From assembly GCF_024623325.1 (NCBI RefSeq), contig NZ_JANJZD010000026.1:1-64000 (forward strand): a stretch of DNA of 64,000 bases. The letters run 5' to 3'. Shown here one piece after another: positions 18,224 through 27,145 of the stretch. This DNA comes from Acetatifactor muris. Lineage in GTDB: Bacteria > Bacillota > Clostridia > Lachnospirales > Lachnospiraceae. The notes below the pieces were generated by a model that had not been told where the DNA came from, did no database searches, and saw only the letters and a list, made by a program, of their open reading frames with translations. The position numbers were made by a program, and so were the translations under genes. Within the stretch, counting starts at the first letter, position 1. Each line of letters begins with the position of its first letter.

Positions 18224-19618
18224 TCACTTTGCCACAATGTTCTGCAGCCATACTCCTTTCTTCACCAGCACAAATCCGATAATACATTTCACCCAGTCTG
18301 CTATCTGAACCATGGCGAAAATGGCAATGACAGGCAGCGCTGTCATTCGGCTCAGACAGAATGCCACAGGCACGCTGACACACCAGACAAAGACACTGTC
18401 GAAGAGAAAAGTTACAATCGTCTTGCCGCCGGAGCGAAGGGTAAAATAGGTGGCGTGCATAAATGCCGCCTGAGGCATGAAAACTGCCTGGGCCAGAATA
18501 AACTGTACCGCCACAGCCCTGACTTCGTCGGTGGTCTTGTAAAGCTGTGGAAACAGCGGCGCAATAAAGACCATCAATATGGCTACCCCGATACAGCAGG
18601 TGACAGAAAATGCGATAATTTTATTATCCGTATCCCTTGCTTCCTCCATCTTACCCGCGCCGAGAAGCTGCCCTATGATAATTGCCACCGCATCTCCCAG
18701 GGCAATAAATACCACATTAAACATATTGTTGATTGTATTTGCTATATTCAGACCTGCGATCACACTCAGACCCCGCACGGAATAGCATTGTGTCAGCATG
18801 GCCATCCCCGAGGACCACAAGGTCTCATTAACCAGAAGAGGCGCACCTTTGATAAAAAATTTCCCCACAAGATAACCCGGCACTTTCAGCGTGCGGTAAA
18901 TGCCTGTAATATAAGAATTCTTCTCCTTGTGCCCATGGGTCCACAGAATGACCACAGCTGCCTCCACATACCTGGAAATAACGGTTGCCACAGCAGCGCC
19001 TACCACCCCAAGGGCAGGCAGACCCAGCTTCCCGTATATCAGCAGATAATTCAGGCACAGGTTCACTGTCACTGCGGCTATGCCCGCCTTCATCGGTACC
19101 ACAGTCTCCCCACATTCCCGAAGCGTACTGACATAAATCTGCAGCATCATAAATGCAGGAAGGCCCAGAAGCATCACCTGCAGATAATTTTTCCCATAAT
19201 GTAAAGCCGCCGCCAGATCTCCTCCGTCATTGTTCCCGTTCAGATACATCTGAATCAGATTGTTCCCTGAGGTCAGCAGCAAAAGTACGGCGCCGGTGGT
19301 CAGAATCAACGCCATCCAGAATTTATAACGGAATGTATGTCTGATTCCCTCGTCGTCCTTCTGCCCGAAATACTGGGCCGTGAAAATCCCTGCGCCGGCC
19401 AGTCCGCCGAAAATGCACAGATAATACACCATCAGCAGCTGATTCACAATCGCAACCCCGGACATCTGCTCTGTTCCCACCTGACCTACCATAATATTGT
19501 CCAGGAGACCGACAAAATTCGTAATTCCGTTCTGAATCATGATGGGAACCGCCACTGCCAGAACCATTTTATAGAACGCTTTGTCACCGATAAATTTTTT
19601 CCCGAATCTTCCTGCCAT
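18224..19618 (-). CDS. MATE-family multidrug/toxin exporter
   Basis: 464 residues, the normal MATE length, with 12 hydrophobic segments in two six-helix halves. Typical segments: VAVPIMIQNGITNFVGLLDN at the start of half one, QVGTEQMSGVAIVNQL, and GLNIANTINNMFNVVFIALG in half two. MatE transporters exchange cationic drugs or metabolites for Na+ or H+ across the inner membrane. The ATG at 19618 follows GGGGAGGACTT, an ideal ribosome site. It begins a possible unit with the nucleotidyltransferase gene behind it. The substrate cannot be told from sequence. Confidence 0.92.
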   Translation of the reverse strand: MAGRFGKKFIGDKAFYKMVLAVAVPIMIQNGITNFVGLLDNIMVGQVGTEQMSGVAIVNQLLMVYYLCIFGGLAGAGIFTAQYFGQKDDEGIRHTFRYKFWMALILTTGAVLLLLTSGNNLIQMYLNGNNDGGDLAAALHYGKNYLQVMLLGLPAFMMLQIYVSTLRECGETVVPMKAGIAAVTVNLCLNYLLIYGKLGLPALGVVGAAVATVISRYVEAAVVILWTHGHKEKNSYITGIYRTLKVPGYLVGKFFIKGAPLLVNETLWSSGMAMLTQCYSVRGLSVIAGLNIANTINNMFNVVFIALGDAVAIIIGQLLGAGKMEEARDTDNKIIAFSVTCCIGVAILMVFIAPLFPQLYKTTDEVRAVAVQFILAQAVFMPQAAFMHATYFTLRSGGKTIVTFLFDSVFVWCVSVPVAFCLSRMTALPVIAIFAMVQIADWVKCIIGFVLVKKGVWLQNIVAK

Positions 19619-19760
19619 AAGTCCTCCCCGACCGTCTTCTCTTCTGTCTCCGACCGCTTTTGTCTGTCTCCTGTCCGGCCGATTTCAATCTCGGCCCTCC
19701 CACAGAATGCCACTGTCCCGAAAATACATAACAGTTACAAATATATCATATAAAATGAGA

Positions 19761-19790
19761 AAAAACAAGCCCCCGCCTTGCGGCAGGGGC
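19761..19790 (-). terminator. Intrinsic terminator behind tpiA
   Basis: On the minus strand GCCCCTGCC (19790-19782) pairs with GGCGGGGGC (19777-19769) around a GCAA tetraloop, followed by TTGTTTTTTC. It ends the glycolytic unit 60 bases after the tpiA stop and shields the MATE gene. Confidence 0.85.
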
Positions 19791-19848
19791 ATTCCAGACA
19801 GTTTATTGGATTCCAAAGGTCCAGGCCCCTGGAAATTTACAAAGCAAA

Positions 19849-20595
19849 TCAATAGTTGACGATCTGTCCGAAATCCGGTTTCAGAGATGCGCCGCCCACC
19901 AGGCCGCCGTCAATGTCAGCCTGTGCAAACAGCTCGGACGCGTTGGACGCAGATACGGAACCACCGTACTGGATACGGATAGCAGCAGCTGTCGCATCAT
20001 CATAAATCTCTGCGATACAGTCGCGGATTGCCTTGCAGACTTCCTGTGCCTGCTCTGTGGTCGCCACCTTGCCGGTGCCAATCGCCCAGATAGGCTCATA
20101 GGCAACCACTGCGGAAGCAGCCTGCTGAGCAGTCACATTCAGGAACGCAATCTTAATCTGCTGACGAACAAAGTCAATGGTCACTCCCTGTTCTCTCTGG
20201 GTCAGAGTCTCACCGCAGCAGATAATCGGTGTAAGATTGTGCTCAAACGCCTTCAGCACTTTCTTATTCACAGTCTCGTCTGTCTCGGCAAAATACTCTC
20301 TTCTCTCGGAATGACCGATGATGACATATTTCACACCTGCATCCACCAGCATGGCGGGAGAAATCTCGCCTGTGTAGGCACCTTTCTCCTCGAAATACAT
20401 ATTCTCGGCGCCGATATGAATATTGGTGCCCTTTGCCGCCTCCATCGCAGGAATGATGTCGATGGCAGGTACACAGAATACCACGTCCACAGCGTCATTG
20501 GCCACAAGGGGCTTTAATGTATTTACCAGTTCTACGGCCTGACTGGGAGTCATGTTCATCTTCCAGTTGCCGGCAATGATTTTCTTTCTTGCCAT
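19849..20595 (-). CDS. tpiA: Triosephosphate isomerase
   Basis: 248 residues, full length. Substrate-site Asn-x-Lys in AGNWKMNMTP, catalytic His in IGHSERREYF, catalytic Glu in YEPIWAIGTGK (signature), and the phosphate loop YGGSVSASN. It interconverts dihydroxyacetone phosphate and glyceraldehyde 3-phosphate. It is the last gene of the gap-pgk-(fucosidase-like)-tpiA group, followed by a strong terminator. Confidence 0.98.
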   Translation of the reverse strand: MARKKIIAGNWKMNMTPSQAVELVNTLKPLVANDAVDVVFCVPAIDIIPAMEAAKGTNIHIGAENMYFEEKGAYTGEISPAMLVDAGVKYVIIGHSERREYFAETDETVNKKVLKAFEHNLTPIICCGETLTQREQGVTIDFVRQQIKIAFLNVTAQQAASAVVAYEPIWAIGTGKVATTEQAQEVCKAIRDCIAEIYDDATAAAIRIQYGGSVSASNASELFAQADIDGGLVGGASLKPDFGQIVNY

Positions 20596-20675
20596 AATAT
20601 AAATCCTCGATTTCTTTTTATTTATCAGAAAAAGCCTTAAACCTTTTTCCTGTGATTTTCCGTCATGCTTACTTC

Positions 20676-21644
20676 TCAGCCCTGTCTCTTCAGCCAGCCA
20701 TCAGGCAGACTGGTCAGAGGCGGCGGCAGAACCACACGCTTTCCCACCGCCTCAAATGCCTCTGCCAGATTTGCATCGACTTTTCCCGTGGGATTCGGAG
20801 AAATATTAAGCATAAAATTAATGTTTCTCGGAAAATACTCCCGCATTTTCTGCAGAGCCCATTCTGCTCCGGCAGGTTCCGTAACAGGATCTTCCTTTCT
20901 CCAGAACCAGGTACCCGTGAGCTTGTTACAGCTCACCCCCGGCCCGGCAAAGCATTCATCTGCTTCCTGACCTGCCGCATTCTCATAAAATACCACATCT
21001 GTGCCTTGAAGTCCCTGTGAGCATCCTATGTTCATGAACAGACAATCCGGCTGCAGTGACTTTACCAGACAATCCAGCTCTTCAAAGGGCAGCATTTCAT
21101 ATGACGGGCCTCCCCAGGGTGCATTCCAGCCGTCCACAATCAGAAAGGGAATTTCGCCGTATTGTGTCAGAAGCTCCGTAATCTGCCCTTTGATCAGTTT
21201 CTTATGCTCTGCCGTACAGGCCTTCCGGCCGATTCCGGCAGTCAGATCCAGAATGGAAAAATACAGTCCCGCTGTTATTCCCGATGCGCGAAATGCTTCC
21301 AGAAATTCTCTCACAACATCTCTCTTACATGCCGCATTTTTCACACAATGCTCCGAATAAGCGGAAGGCCACAATGCAAATCCCTCATGATGCTTTGTCG
21401 TCAGCGCTGCAAAACGGCATCCTGCGCTTTTTGCAATAGCCGCCCACTCGCAGCAGTTCAGTTCAGCTGGATTCCACCCCTTTTCATCAAAGGGATAACA
21501 TCTGGGGGCCCCGCTGTTCTCATGATCAAATTCCCAGTCAATGATATCACTATCCTGAAACTGTACGGTTGCGCTGTTAAAATGGATGAACGTTCCCAGG
21601 CGCAAATTGATAAAATCCATCTGATTTTTCTGCAGTCTATCCAT
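20676..21644 (-). CDS. GH29 alpha-L-fucosidase-like protein, short form
   Basis: 322 residues. The GH29 barrel is recognisable: LRLGTFIHFNSATVQF, then ALTTKHHEGFALWPS (active-site His pair), then FLIVDGWNAPWG carrying the retaining nucleophile Asp, and ISPNPTGKVD near the end. It would release alpha-linked fucose from glycans. It is about 100 or more residues shorter than usual bacterial GH29 enzymes, lacking the C-terminal beta-sandwich, and has no signal peptide, so it would act on imported oligosaccharides. It is inserted between pgk and tpiA in the glycolytic cluster. Fucosidase activity versus a related glycosidase is not resolved. Confidence 0.8.
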   Translation of the reverse strand: MDRLQKNQMDFINLRLGTFIHFNSATVQFQDSDIIDWEFDHENSGAPRCYPFDEKGWNPAELNCCEWAAIAKSAGCRFAALTTKHHEGFALWPSAYSEHCVKNAACKRDVVREFLEAFRASGITAGLYFSILDLTAGIGRKACTAEHKKLIKGQITELLTQYGEIPFLIVDGWNAPWGGPSYEMLPFEELDCLVKSLQPDCLFMNIGCSQGLQGTDVVFYENAAGQEADECFAGPGVSCNKLTGTWFWRKEDPVTEPAGAEWALQKMREYFPRNINFMLNISPNPTGKVDANLAEAFEAVGKRVVLPPPLTSLPDGWLKRQG

Positions 21645-21676
21645 ATTCCATTCCCTGCTGTTTATGAATTATTTGT

Positions 21677-21775
21677 CGTTTCTTTTATTTGTCGTCCGCT
21701 GCCGCGACCCACGGCGTCGCAGGACTTCTCCGCGGCATGTCTCCGTTTCTTTTATTTGTCGTCCGCTGCCGCGAC
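21677..21775. repeat. Direct repeat duplicating the 3' end of pgk
   Basis: A 32-base sequence starting CGTTTCTTTTATTTGTCGTC occurs at 21677-21708 and again, identically, at 21744-21775. The second copy holds the last codons and stop of pgk; the first is a duplicate in the gap before the fucosidase-like gene, 67 bases away. The duplicate has no gene of its own. Confidence 0.85.
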
Positions 21776-22975
21776 GCCGGGAAGCACCTTGCCCTCCAGG
21801 AACTCCAGAGAAGCGCCGCCGCCGGTGGAGATATGGCTCATCTTGTCGCCGAAGCCCAGCTGATTTACCGCCGCTGCGGAATCACCGCCGCCGATGATGG
21901 TGGTTGCATCTGTCTCAGCCAGAGCCTTTGCCACTGCGATGGTACCTGCCGCCAGGGTAGGATTCTCGAATACGCCCATGGGGCCGTTCCATACCACGGT
22001 CTTCGCACTTTTTACGGCTTCCGCATACATCTCGGCAGTTTTGGGTCCGATATCGCAGCCCTCTCTGTCCGCGGGCATATTCTCCACACCGTACACTTCC
22101 ACTTCAATGGGAGCGTCGATGGGGTTGGGGAATGCGGCCACCGTCACGGAGTCAACGGGAAGCAGCAGCTTCTTGCCCAGCTTCTGGGCCTTTTCGATCA
22201 TTTCCTTACAGTAGTCCAGCTTCTCATTGTCCACCAGAGAACGGCCGATCTCATAGCCCTGTGCTTTCAGGAAAGTGTATGCCATACCGCCGCCGATGAT
22301 CAGCGTATCACACTTCTCCAGCAGGTTGGAGATAACATTCAGCTTGTCTGCCACCTTTGCGCCGCCCAGGATAGCCACGAAAGGACGTACCGGATTCTCC
22401 ACAGCATTGCCCAGGAAATTGATTTCCTTCTGCATCAGATAACCAACTGCATTCTCGCCGCCCTTTGCGGTGATGCACTTTGTGACACCTTCCACGGAGG
22501 CATGTGCTCTGTGGGAGGATCCGAATGCGTCGCATACATACAGATCAGCCAGGTCAGCCAGCTCTTTGCTGAACTCCTCGCCGTTCTTGGTCTCTTCCTT
22601 GCCGCGGAAACGTGTGTTCTGAAGCAGCACCACATCTCCTTCCTTCATGGCTTCCACAGCCTTGGTTGCCGCTTCGCCGGTCACATTGTAATCGGCAACG
22701 AACACGACTTCCTTACCCAGCTTCTCGGACAGTCTCTTTGCAACAGGTGCAAGAGATTCGCCTTCGTTGGGGCCGTTCTTCACCTTGCCCAGATGAGAAC
22801 AGAGAATTACCTTTCCGCCGTCGTCAATCAGCTTCTGAATCGTGGGCAATGCAGCCACGATACGTGTCTCATCGGTAATCTCACCGTTCTTCAGAGGAAC
22901 GTTAAAGTCACATCTGACCAGAACTCTTTTGCCCTTTGCGTTGATGTCATCAACGGATTTCTTATTCAAGCCCAT
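21752..22975 (-). CDS. pgk: Phosphoglycerate kinase
   Basis: 407 residues, full length. N-terminal substrate domain with VLVRCDFNVPLKNGEI and LCSHLGKVKNG; C-terminal nucleotide domain with ILGGAKVADKL, VWNGPMGVFENP and the glycine loop GGGDSAAAVNQLG. It makes ATP from 1,3-bisphosphoglycerate. gap precedes it (with a terminator between), and the fucosidase-like gene follows. Its last eight codons are duplicated just downstream (see repeat). Confidence 0.98.
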   Translation of the reverse strand: MGLNKKSVDDINAKGKRVLVRCDFNVPLKNGEITDETRIVAALPTIQKLIDDGGKVILCSHLGKVKNGPNEGESLAPVAKRLSEKLGKEVVFVADYNVTGEAATKAVEAMKEGDVVLLQNTRFRGKEETKNGEEFSKELADLADLYVCDAFGSSHRAHASVEGVTKCITAKGGENAVGYLMQKEINFLGNAVENPVRPFVAILGGAKVADKLNVISNLLEKCDTLIIGGGMAYTFLKAQGYEIGRSLVDNEKLDYCKEMIEKAQKLGKKLLLPVDSVTVAAFPNPIDAPIEVEVYGVENMPADREGCDIGPKTAEMYAEAVKSAKTVVWNGPMGVFENPTLAAGTIAVAKALAETDATTIIGGGDSAAAVNQLGFGDKMSHISTGGGASLEFLEGKVLPGVAAADDK

Positions 22976-23046
22976 TTCCTTAAAACCTCCATTTTATACG
23001 ATTCCATGTCCGTCTGACAACGGACTTTCCTGTAAAGAAATAAAGA

Positions 23047-23069
23047 GGCCCGGTCCCTAAGACCGGACC
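23047..23069 (-). terminator. Intrinsic terminator between gap and pgk
   Basis: On the minus strand GGTCCGGTC (23069-23061) pairs with GACCGGGCC (23055-23047), with one G-T pair, followed by TCTTTATTTC. It would end many gap transcripts and lower the supply of pgk-tpiA mRNA relative to gap. Confidence 0.75.
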
Positions 23070-23098
23070 CCATAAGGTCGTTATGCCTTTACACCATC

Positions 23099-24112
23099 TT
23101 AAGCCAGCTCGCTGAAATACTTGATGGTACGAACCATCTGAGAAGTATAGCTGTTCTCATTGTCATACCAGGAAACAACCTGTACCAGAGAGTTGCCGTC
23201 TTCCATCTTGGAAACCATGGTCTGGGTTGCATCGAAGATAGAACCATAGGTGCTTCCAACCACGTCGGAGGATACGATCTCGTCCTCATTGTAAGCGAAG
23301 GACTCAGTAGCTGCTGCCTTCATGGCTGCGTTGATGTCTTCCTTGGTAACCTCACCCTTTACAACCGCTACCAGAATGGTGGTAGAACCTGTAGGGGTAG
23401 GAACACGCTGCGCGGAGCCGATGAGCTTTCCATTCAGTTCAGGGATAACAAGGCCGATAGCCTTTGCAGCACCTGTGGAGTTGGGAACGATATTGCATGC
23501 GCCTGCACGGCTTCTTCTCAGATCGCCCTTTCTCTGAGGTCCGTCAAGGATCATCTGGTCACCGGTATAAGCATGAACAGTGGTCATGATACCGCTCTGG
23601 ATTGCAGCGAAATCATTCAGAGCCTTAGCCATGGGAGCAAGGCAGTTGGTAGTACAGGAAGCTGCGGAGATAACAGTATCTTCGGGCTTCAGTGTATCAT
23701 GGTTTACATTGTAAACGATAGTAGGAAGATCGTTTCCTGCGGGAGCAGAGATAACAACCTTACGTGCACCTGCGGTAATATGTGCGGATGCCTTGTCTTT
23801 GGAGGTGTAGAATCCGGTACACTCCAGAACAACGTCTACCTTCAGATCACCCCAGGGAAGATTCTTAGCGTCTGCTTCCTTGTAGATGGTGATGGTCTTG
23901 CCGTTCACGGTGATATTGTCCTCGCCTGCTTCCACGGAGTCAGCATATTTATACTTACCCTGGGAAGAGTCATACTTTAACAGATGTGCCAGCATTTTGG
24001 GGCTGGTCAGATCGTTGATTGCCACTACCTCATATCCTTCTGCATCGAACATCTGTCTGAATGCCAGACGGCCAATACGGCCAAAACCATTGATTGCAAC
24101 TCTTACTGCCAT
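23099..24112 (-). CDS. gap: Glyceraldehyde-3-phosphate dehydrogenase
   Basis: 337 residues. Rossmann motif INGFGRIGRLAFRQM at the N terminus, catalytic Cys in SAASCTTNCLAP, then THAYTGDQM-like VHAYTGDQMILD, and SWYDNENSYTSQM at the C terminus. It oxidises glyceraldehyde 3-phosphate to 1,3-bisphosphoglycerate with NAD+. First gene of the glycolytic cluster, with AGGAGG before its ATG and a good promoter at 24207-24235. Confidence 0.98.
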   Translation of the reverse strand: MAVRVAINGFGRIGRLAFRQMFDAEGYEVVAINDLTSPKMLAHLLKYDSSQGKYKYADSVEAGEDNITVNGKTITIYKEADAKNLPWGDLKVDVVLECTGFYTSKDKASAHITAGARKVVISAPAGNDLPTIVYNVNHDTLKPEDTVISAASCTTNCLAPMAKALNDFAAIQSGIMTTVHAYTGDQMILDGPQRKGDLRRSRAGACNIVPNSTGAAKAIGLVIPELNGKLIGSAQRVPTPTGSTTILVAVVKGEVTKEDINAAMKAAATESFAYNEDEIVSSDVVGSTYGSIFDATQTMVSKMEDGNSLVQVVSWYDNENSYTSQMVRTIKYFSELA

Positions 24113-24206
24113 TTTTAGATTCCTCCTGAAATATTTTTATATGTTTCGGCAATCCTTGTCCATCTTCGTGGATACAGCGAATTGTCAAAATTTTATCAGC
24201 AAGGAT

Positions 24207-24235
24207 ATTTTACCCAATCTCGCAGGATAATTCAA
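24207..24235 (-). promoter_or_regulatory. Putative gap promoter
   Basis: Minus strand TTGAAT (24235-24230), 17 bases, TAAAAT (24212-24207), about 95 bases before the gap start. The leader between them and gap shows no obvious riboswitch. Confidence 0.6.
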
Positions 24236-24300
24236 GATGTAATTGAAAAATAATTTCCAGATTTTCGGAAATTTTACACTTTGTTTAGAATTTTTGGGTA

Positions 24301-24329
24301 TTTTCAAATTCCGTATTCTGGTATATGAT
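24301..24329 (+). promoter_or_regulatory. Putative promoter of the PHP phosphatase gene
   Basis: Plus strand TTTTCA, 17 bases, TATGAT, about 40 bases before the ATG at 24371. The -35 match is weak, the -10 good. It is divergent from the gap promoter. Confidence 0.45.
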
Positions 24330-24370
24330 GAGATCAGGCAGCAATTTCATACCAGAAAGGAAACCTTCTT

Positions 24371-25186
24371 ATGATTACAGCAGATTGTCACTTACATTCC
24401 TCCTTCTCCGCCGATTCCGATACCCCCATGGAAGAAATGGTCTTACAGGGAATCCGCCTGGGACTGGATACCATGTGCTTTACGGAACACAATGATTTTG
24501 ACTATCCTGTATCTTCTGATCTCACAGAGGATGCTCTCCTTCTGAACACAGATTCCTATCTTTACGACCTGGCCGGTCTGAAGGAGAAATATTCGGACAA
24601 AATCCGCCTGCTTTTCGGTGTGGAGCTGGGTCTGCAGCCGGAAGCCATGCGGCAGAACGCGGTTTATGTCAAATCTTACGAATTTGATTTCATTATCGGT
24701 TCCTCCCATGTCTGCCATGGAAAGGACCCCTATTATCCGGGCTTCTTCGAAGGTCGCAGCCGGGAGGCTGCCCTGAGAGAATATTTTGAATCCATACTGG
24801 AAAACGTTCGGAAATTCTCCAACTTTGATGTATACGGACACCTTGATTATGCCGTGAGATATGCCCCCGGAAAGGATGAATGGTATACTTATGAGGCATA
24901 CAGGGACATCCTGGACGAAATTCTGAGCCTTTTAATTCACAAAGAAAAGGGAATCGAGCTGAATACCGGCGGAATCAAAAGCGGAATGCAGGATTTCCAT
25001 CCCTGCATGGGCGCGCTGAAACGCTATCATGAGCTGGGCGGCGAAATTATCACCATCGGCTCCGACGCTCATAATACCCAGAATATTGCAGGGCATTTTA
25101 ACCGTGCGGCAGAAGTGTTGAAGGAATGCGGATTCCGGTATTACTGTGTCTTCGAAAAGAGAACACCGGCCTATTACAGACTATAA
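24371..25186 (+). CDS. PHP-domain phosphatase, histidinol-phosphatase (HisJ/HisK)-like
   Basis: 271 residues with all metal-binding motifs of the PHP fold: H-x-H in DCHLHSSFSADS, FTEHNDFD, the Glu in LLFGVELGL, the His in IIGSSHV, and the C-terminal IGSDAHNT. The family hydrolyses histidinol phosphate in histidine synthesis; no other his gene is nearby, so another phosphate ester could be the substrate. AAAGGAAA lies before the ATG. It is a lone plus-strand gene between two minus-strand groups, with its own promoter and a terminator. Confidence 0.85.
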   Translation: MITADCHLHSSFSADSDTPMEEMVLQGIRLGLDTMCFTEHNDFDYPVSSDLTEDALLLNTDSYLYDLAGLKEKYSDKIRLLFGVELGLQPEAMRQNAVYVKSYEFDFIIGSSHVCHGKDPYYPGFFEGRSREAALREYFESILENVRKFSNFDVYGHLDYAVRYAPGKDEWYTYEAYRDILDEILSLLIHKEKGIELNTGGIKSGMQDFHPCMGALKRYHELGGEIITIGSDAHNTQNIAGHFNRAAEVLKECGFRYYCVFEKRTPAYYRL

Positions 25187-25191
25187 GGTAA

Positions 25192-25227
25192 AAGCGCCGC
25201 AGCCTCGTTGTCCGGACTGCGGCGCTT
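25192..25227. terminator. Terminator between convergent PHP and Hsp70 genes
   Basis: AAGCGCCGCAG (25192-25202) and CTGCGGCGCTT (25217-25227) make a perfect 11-bp stem in the gap between the convergent genes. On the minus strand GCGCTTTTACC follows, giving a short T run; it probably serves both directions. Confidence 0.75.
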
Positions 25228-25258
25228 ACCTGTCGGCGCGGGCATGACATTATGTCCT

Positions 25259-26947
25259 TTATTCCCTGTCCTCTTCTTCCAGCACTTCGTTGAGTTCATT
25301 CCTGGCGTCCATAATCTCGCCGTGTTCACCGTTCTTCAGCGCCGCCTCAAAAGCGGTGATGTATTTATCCAGCTTCTTCCTGCGGCTGCCCAGCGACTCC
25401 TCGTACATTCTCTCCGCCCGAAGCAGCACCAGCCGGTTCTCTTCGTAATCCCGGGGCTGAATCTTCAGATAGGCCAGTTCCTCCATCCGCTTTCTGGCTT
25501 CTTCGTCCGTCATCTGGCTGTCCTGACCCCTGATAATCATTTTGCGCTTCTCTCCCGTGGATACCACCGTGACCTCAACTTCCAGAAGCGAGTTAATGTC
25601 ATATGTATAGGTCACATCCACGGACTCCTGTCCCTTCGGCCCCTTTGGAATGTCAATCTCCAGTTCACCCAGAAAAAGGTTATTCCTGGCAAAACGGCTT
25701 TCCCCCTGGAGCACCTTGACACGCACCTTACTCTGATTGTCCCTGGCCGTGAACAGCCTCTCCGTATGCGAGGCCGGAATCACGGTATTCCGCTCGATAA
25801 TCGGACAGAATCTCCCGTCCTCATACTTGCCTTCGTCGTACTCCACCACTACTTCCGTGCCCAGCGTAAAGGAACACACATCTGTGAGAATTACTTCCTT
25901 TACTTCCTCGCGCCTCTCCTTCATAGCCGCCTGTATTGCCGCTCCCAGAACCACCGTTTCGTCCGGATTCATCTTCGTGTCCGGGAACTTTCTGAACAGG
26001 CGTATCAGAAAATCACGTACAATGGACAGTCTGGTGGCGCCGCCAATCAGCAGCACCTCATCGATCTCTCCCAGCTTCAGTCCCGCATCCGAGAGACTTT
26101 TCTTCACAGGCTCCCGAATCTTCATCAGCAGCTCTTCACAGGCATCCTCATATTCTCTGTAGTAAATCGTCTGCTCCAGCTTTTCTTCTCTGTACAGGAA
26201 GCTGATTGTCACCTTGTCTGTCTCATTCAGGGCACATTTTGCTTTCTCCGCCTCCCGGAATAACCTGGCCTGCTCTTTCTCGGACAGATTCTGAAGCTGC
26301 TGATCTGCCTTCTGCAGAAAAAGTTTCACCATGACTTCCGTGAAGTCCTCTCCCCCGAGATAATTGTCTCCGGCCACCGCCCGGACTTCCAGAATATTGT
26401 GATACAGCTCCAGAATAGATACGTCAAAAGTTCCTCCCCCAAGGTCGAATACCAGGAATCTGGTATCTTTGGTTTTGTCATACAGGCCATAGGCCACAGC
26501 CGCGGCAGTGGGCTCGGAAATCATGCGCTCCACCTTCAGACCTGCCAGTTCTCCGGCACGCTTCGTGGCCTTTCTCCTCTTATCATCAAAATATGCCGGC
26601 ACGCTGATCACAGCCTCTGTCACTTCTTCCCCCAGAAAGCTCTCCGCATCCTCCTTCAGAGAGCGAAGCACCATGCTGGACAGCTCCTCCGGTCTGAAAT
26701 GTCTGCCGCTCAGAATATAGTCCCGTTCGGTACCCATGCTCCGCTTGAAGGTCTCCGCCACCGTATCGGGATACAGACTCTTCCGCTCTCTTGCGGTCTC
26801 TCCCACATATACATTGCCTTCTTCATCCACGCTGACCACAGAGGGCGTCAGATTTTTCCCAAGCCTGTTGGGAATGATTTTCGGTCCCTCTTCCGTAAAA
26901 TATGCAACTAAACTGTTGGTTGTACCCAAGTCAATTCCTACTATCAT
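25259..26947 (-). CDS. Small Hsp70 (DnaK-like) chaperone
   Basis: 562 residues from ATG 26947 (MIVGIDLGTTNS), which has GAGGAA upstream; the frame extends 15 codons further without support. ATPase motifs: GIDLGTTNS, FDLGGGTFDVS and LIGGATRLSIVRDF. The substrate-binding beta domain follows (LQGESRFARNNLFLGEL), then a shortened helical lid. The canonical DnaK is about 610 residues with an acidic tail, absent here, and no grpE or dnaJ is adjacent. Instead the gene follows a large J-like/TPR protein, so it looks like a dedicated second Hsp70 with its own co-chaperone. Confidence 0.9.
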   Translation of the reverse strand: MIVGIDLGTTNSLVAYFTEEGPKIIPNRLGKNLTPSVVSVDEEGNVYVGETARERKSLYPDTVAETFKRSMGTERDYILSGRHFRPEELSSMVLRSLKEDAESFLGEEVTEAVISVPAYFDDKRRKATKRAGELAGLKVERMISEPTAAAVAYGLYDKTKDTRFLVFDLGGGTFDVSILELYHNILEVRAVAGDNYLGGEDFTEVMVKLFLQKADQQLQNLSEKEQARLFREAEKAKCALNETDKVTISFLYREEKLEQTIYYREYEDACEELLMKIREPVKKSLSDAGLKLGEIDEVLLIGGATRLSIVRDFLIRLFRKFPDTKMNPDETVVLGAAIQAAMKERREEVKEVILTDVCSFTLGTEVVVEYDEGKYEDGRFCPIIERNTVIPASHTERLFTARDNQSKVRVKVLQGESRFARNNLFLGELEIDIPKGPKGQESVDVTYTYDINSLLEVEVTVVSTGEKRKMIIRGQDSQMTDEEARKRMEELAYLKIQPRDYEENRLVLLRAERMYEESLGSRRKKLDKYITAFEAALKNGEHGEIMDARNELNEVLEEEDRE

Positions 26948-27145
26948 TTGATTCCTCATTTCCTGTGCTGCTTTTTCTATGCCGCTTTTCAAAGCCCAAA
27001 GCCAATATGCGCTTTTTTCATTGTATCACCTGACTGCCTGCGGTGTCCACGGTAATTTTTGCAAATGCATCTCAGCATATCTTTTTCAACAGCCACACAA
27101 CTGTCACAGAGCATGCATAAACAGCCACAATGGTAAGCGGCAATG

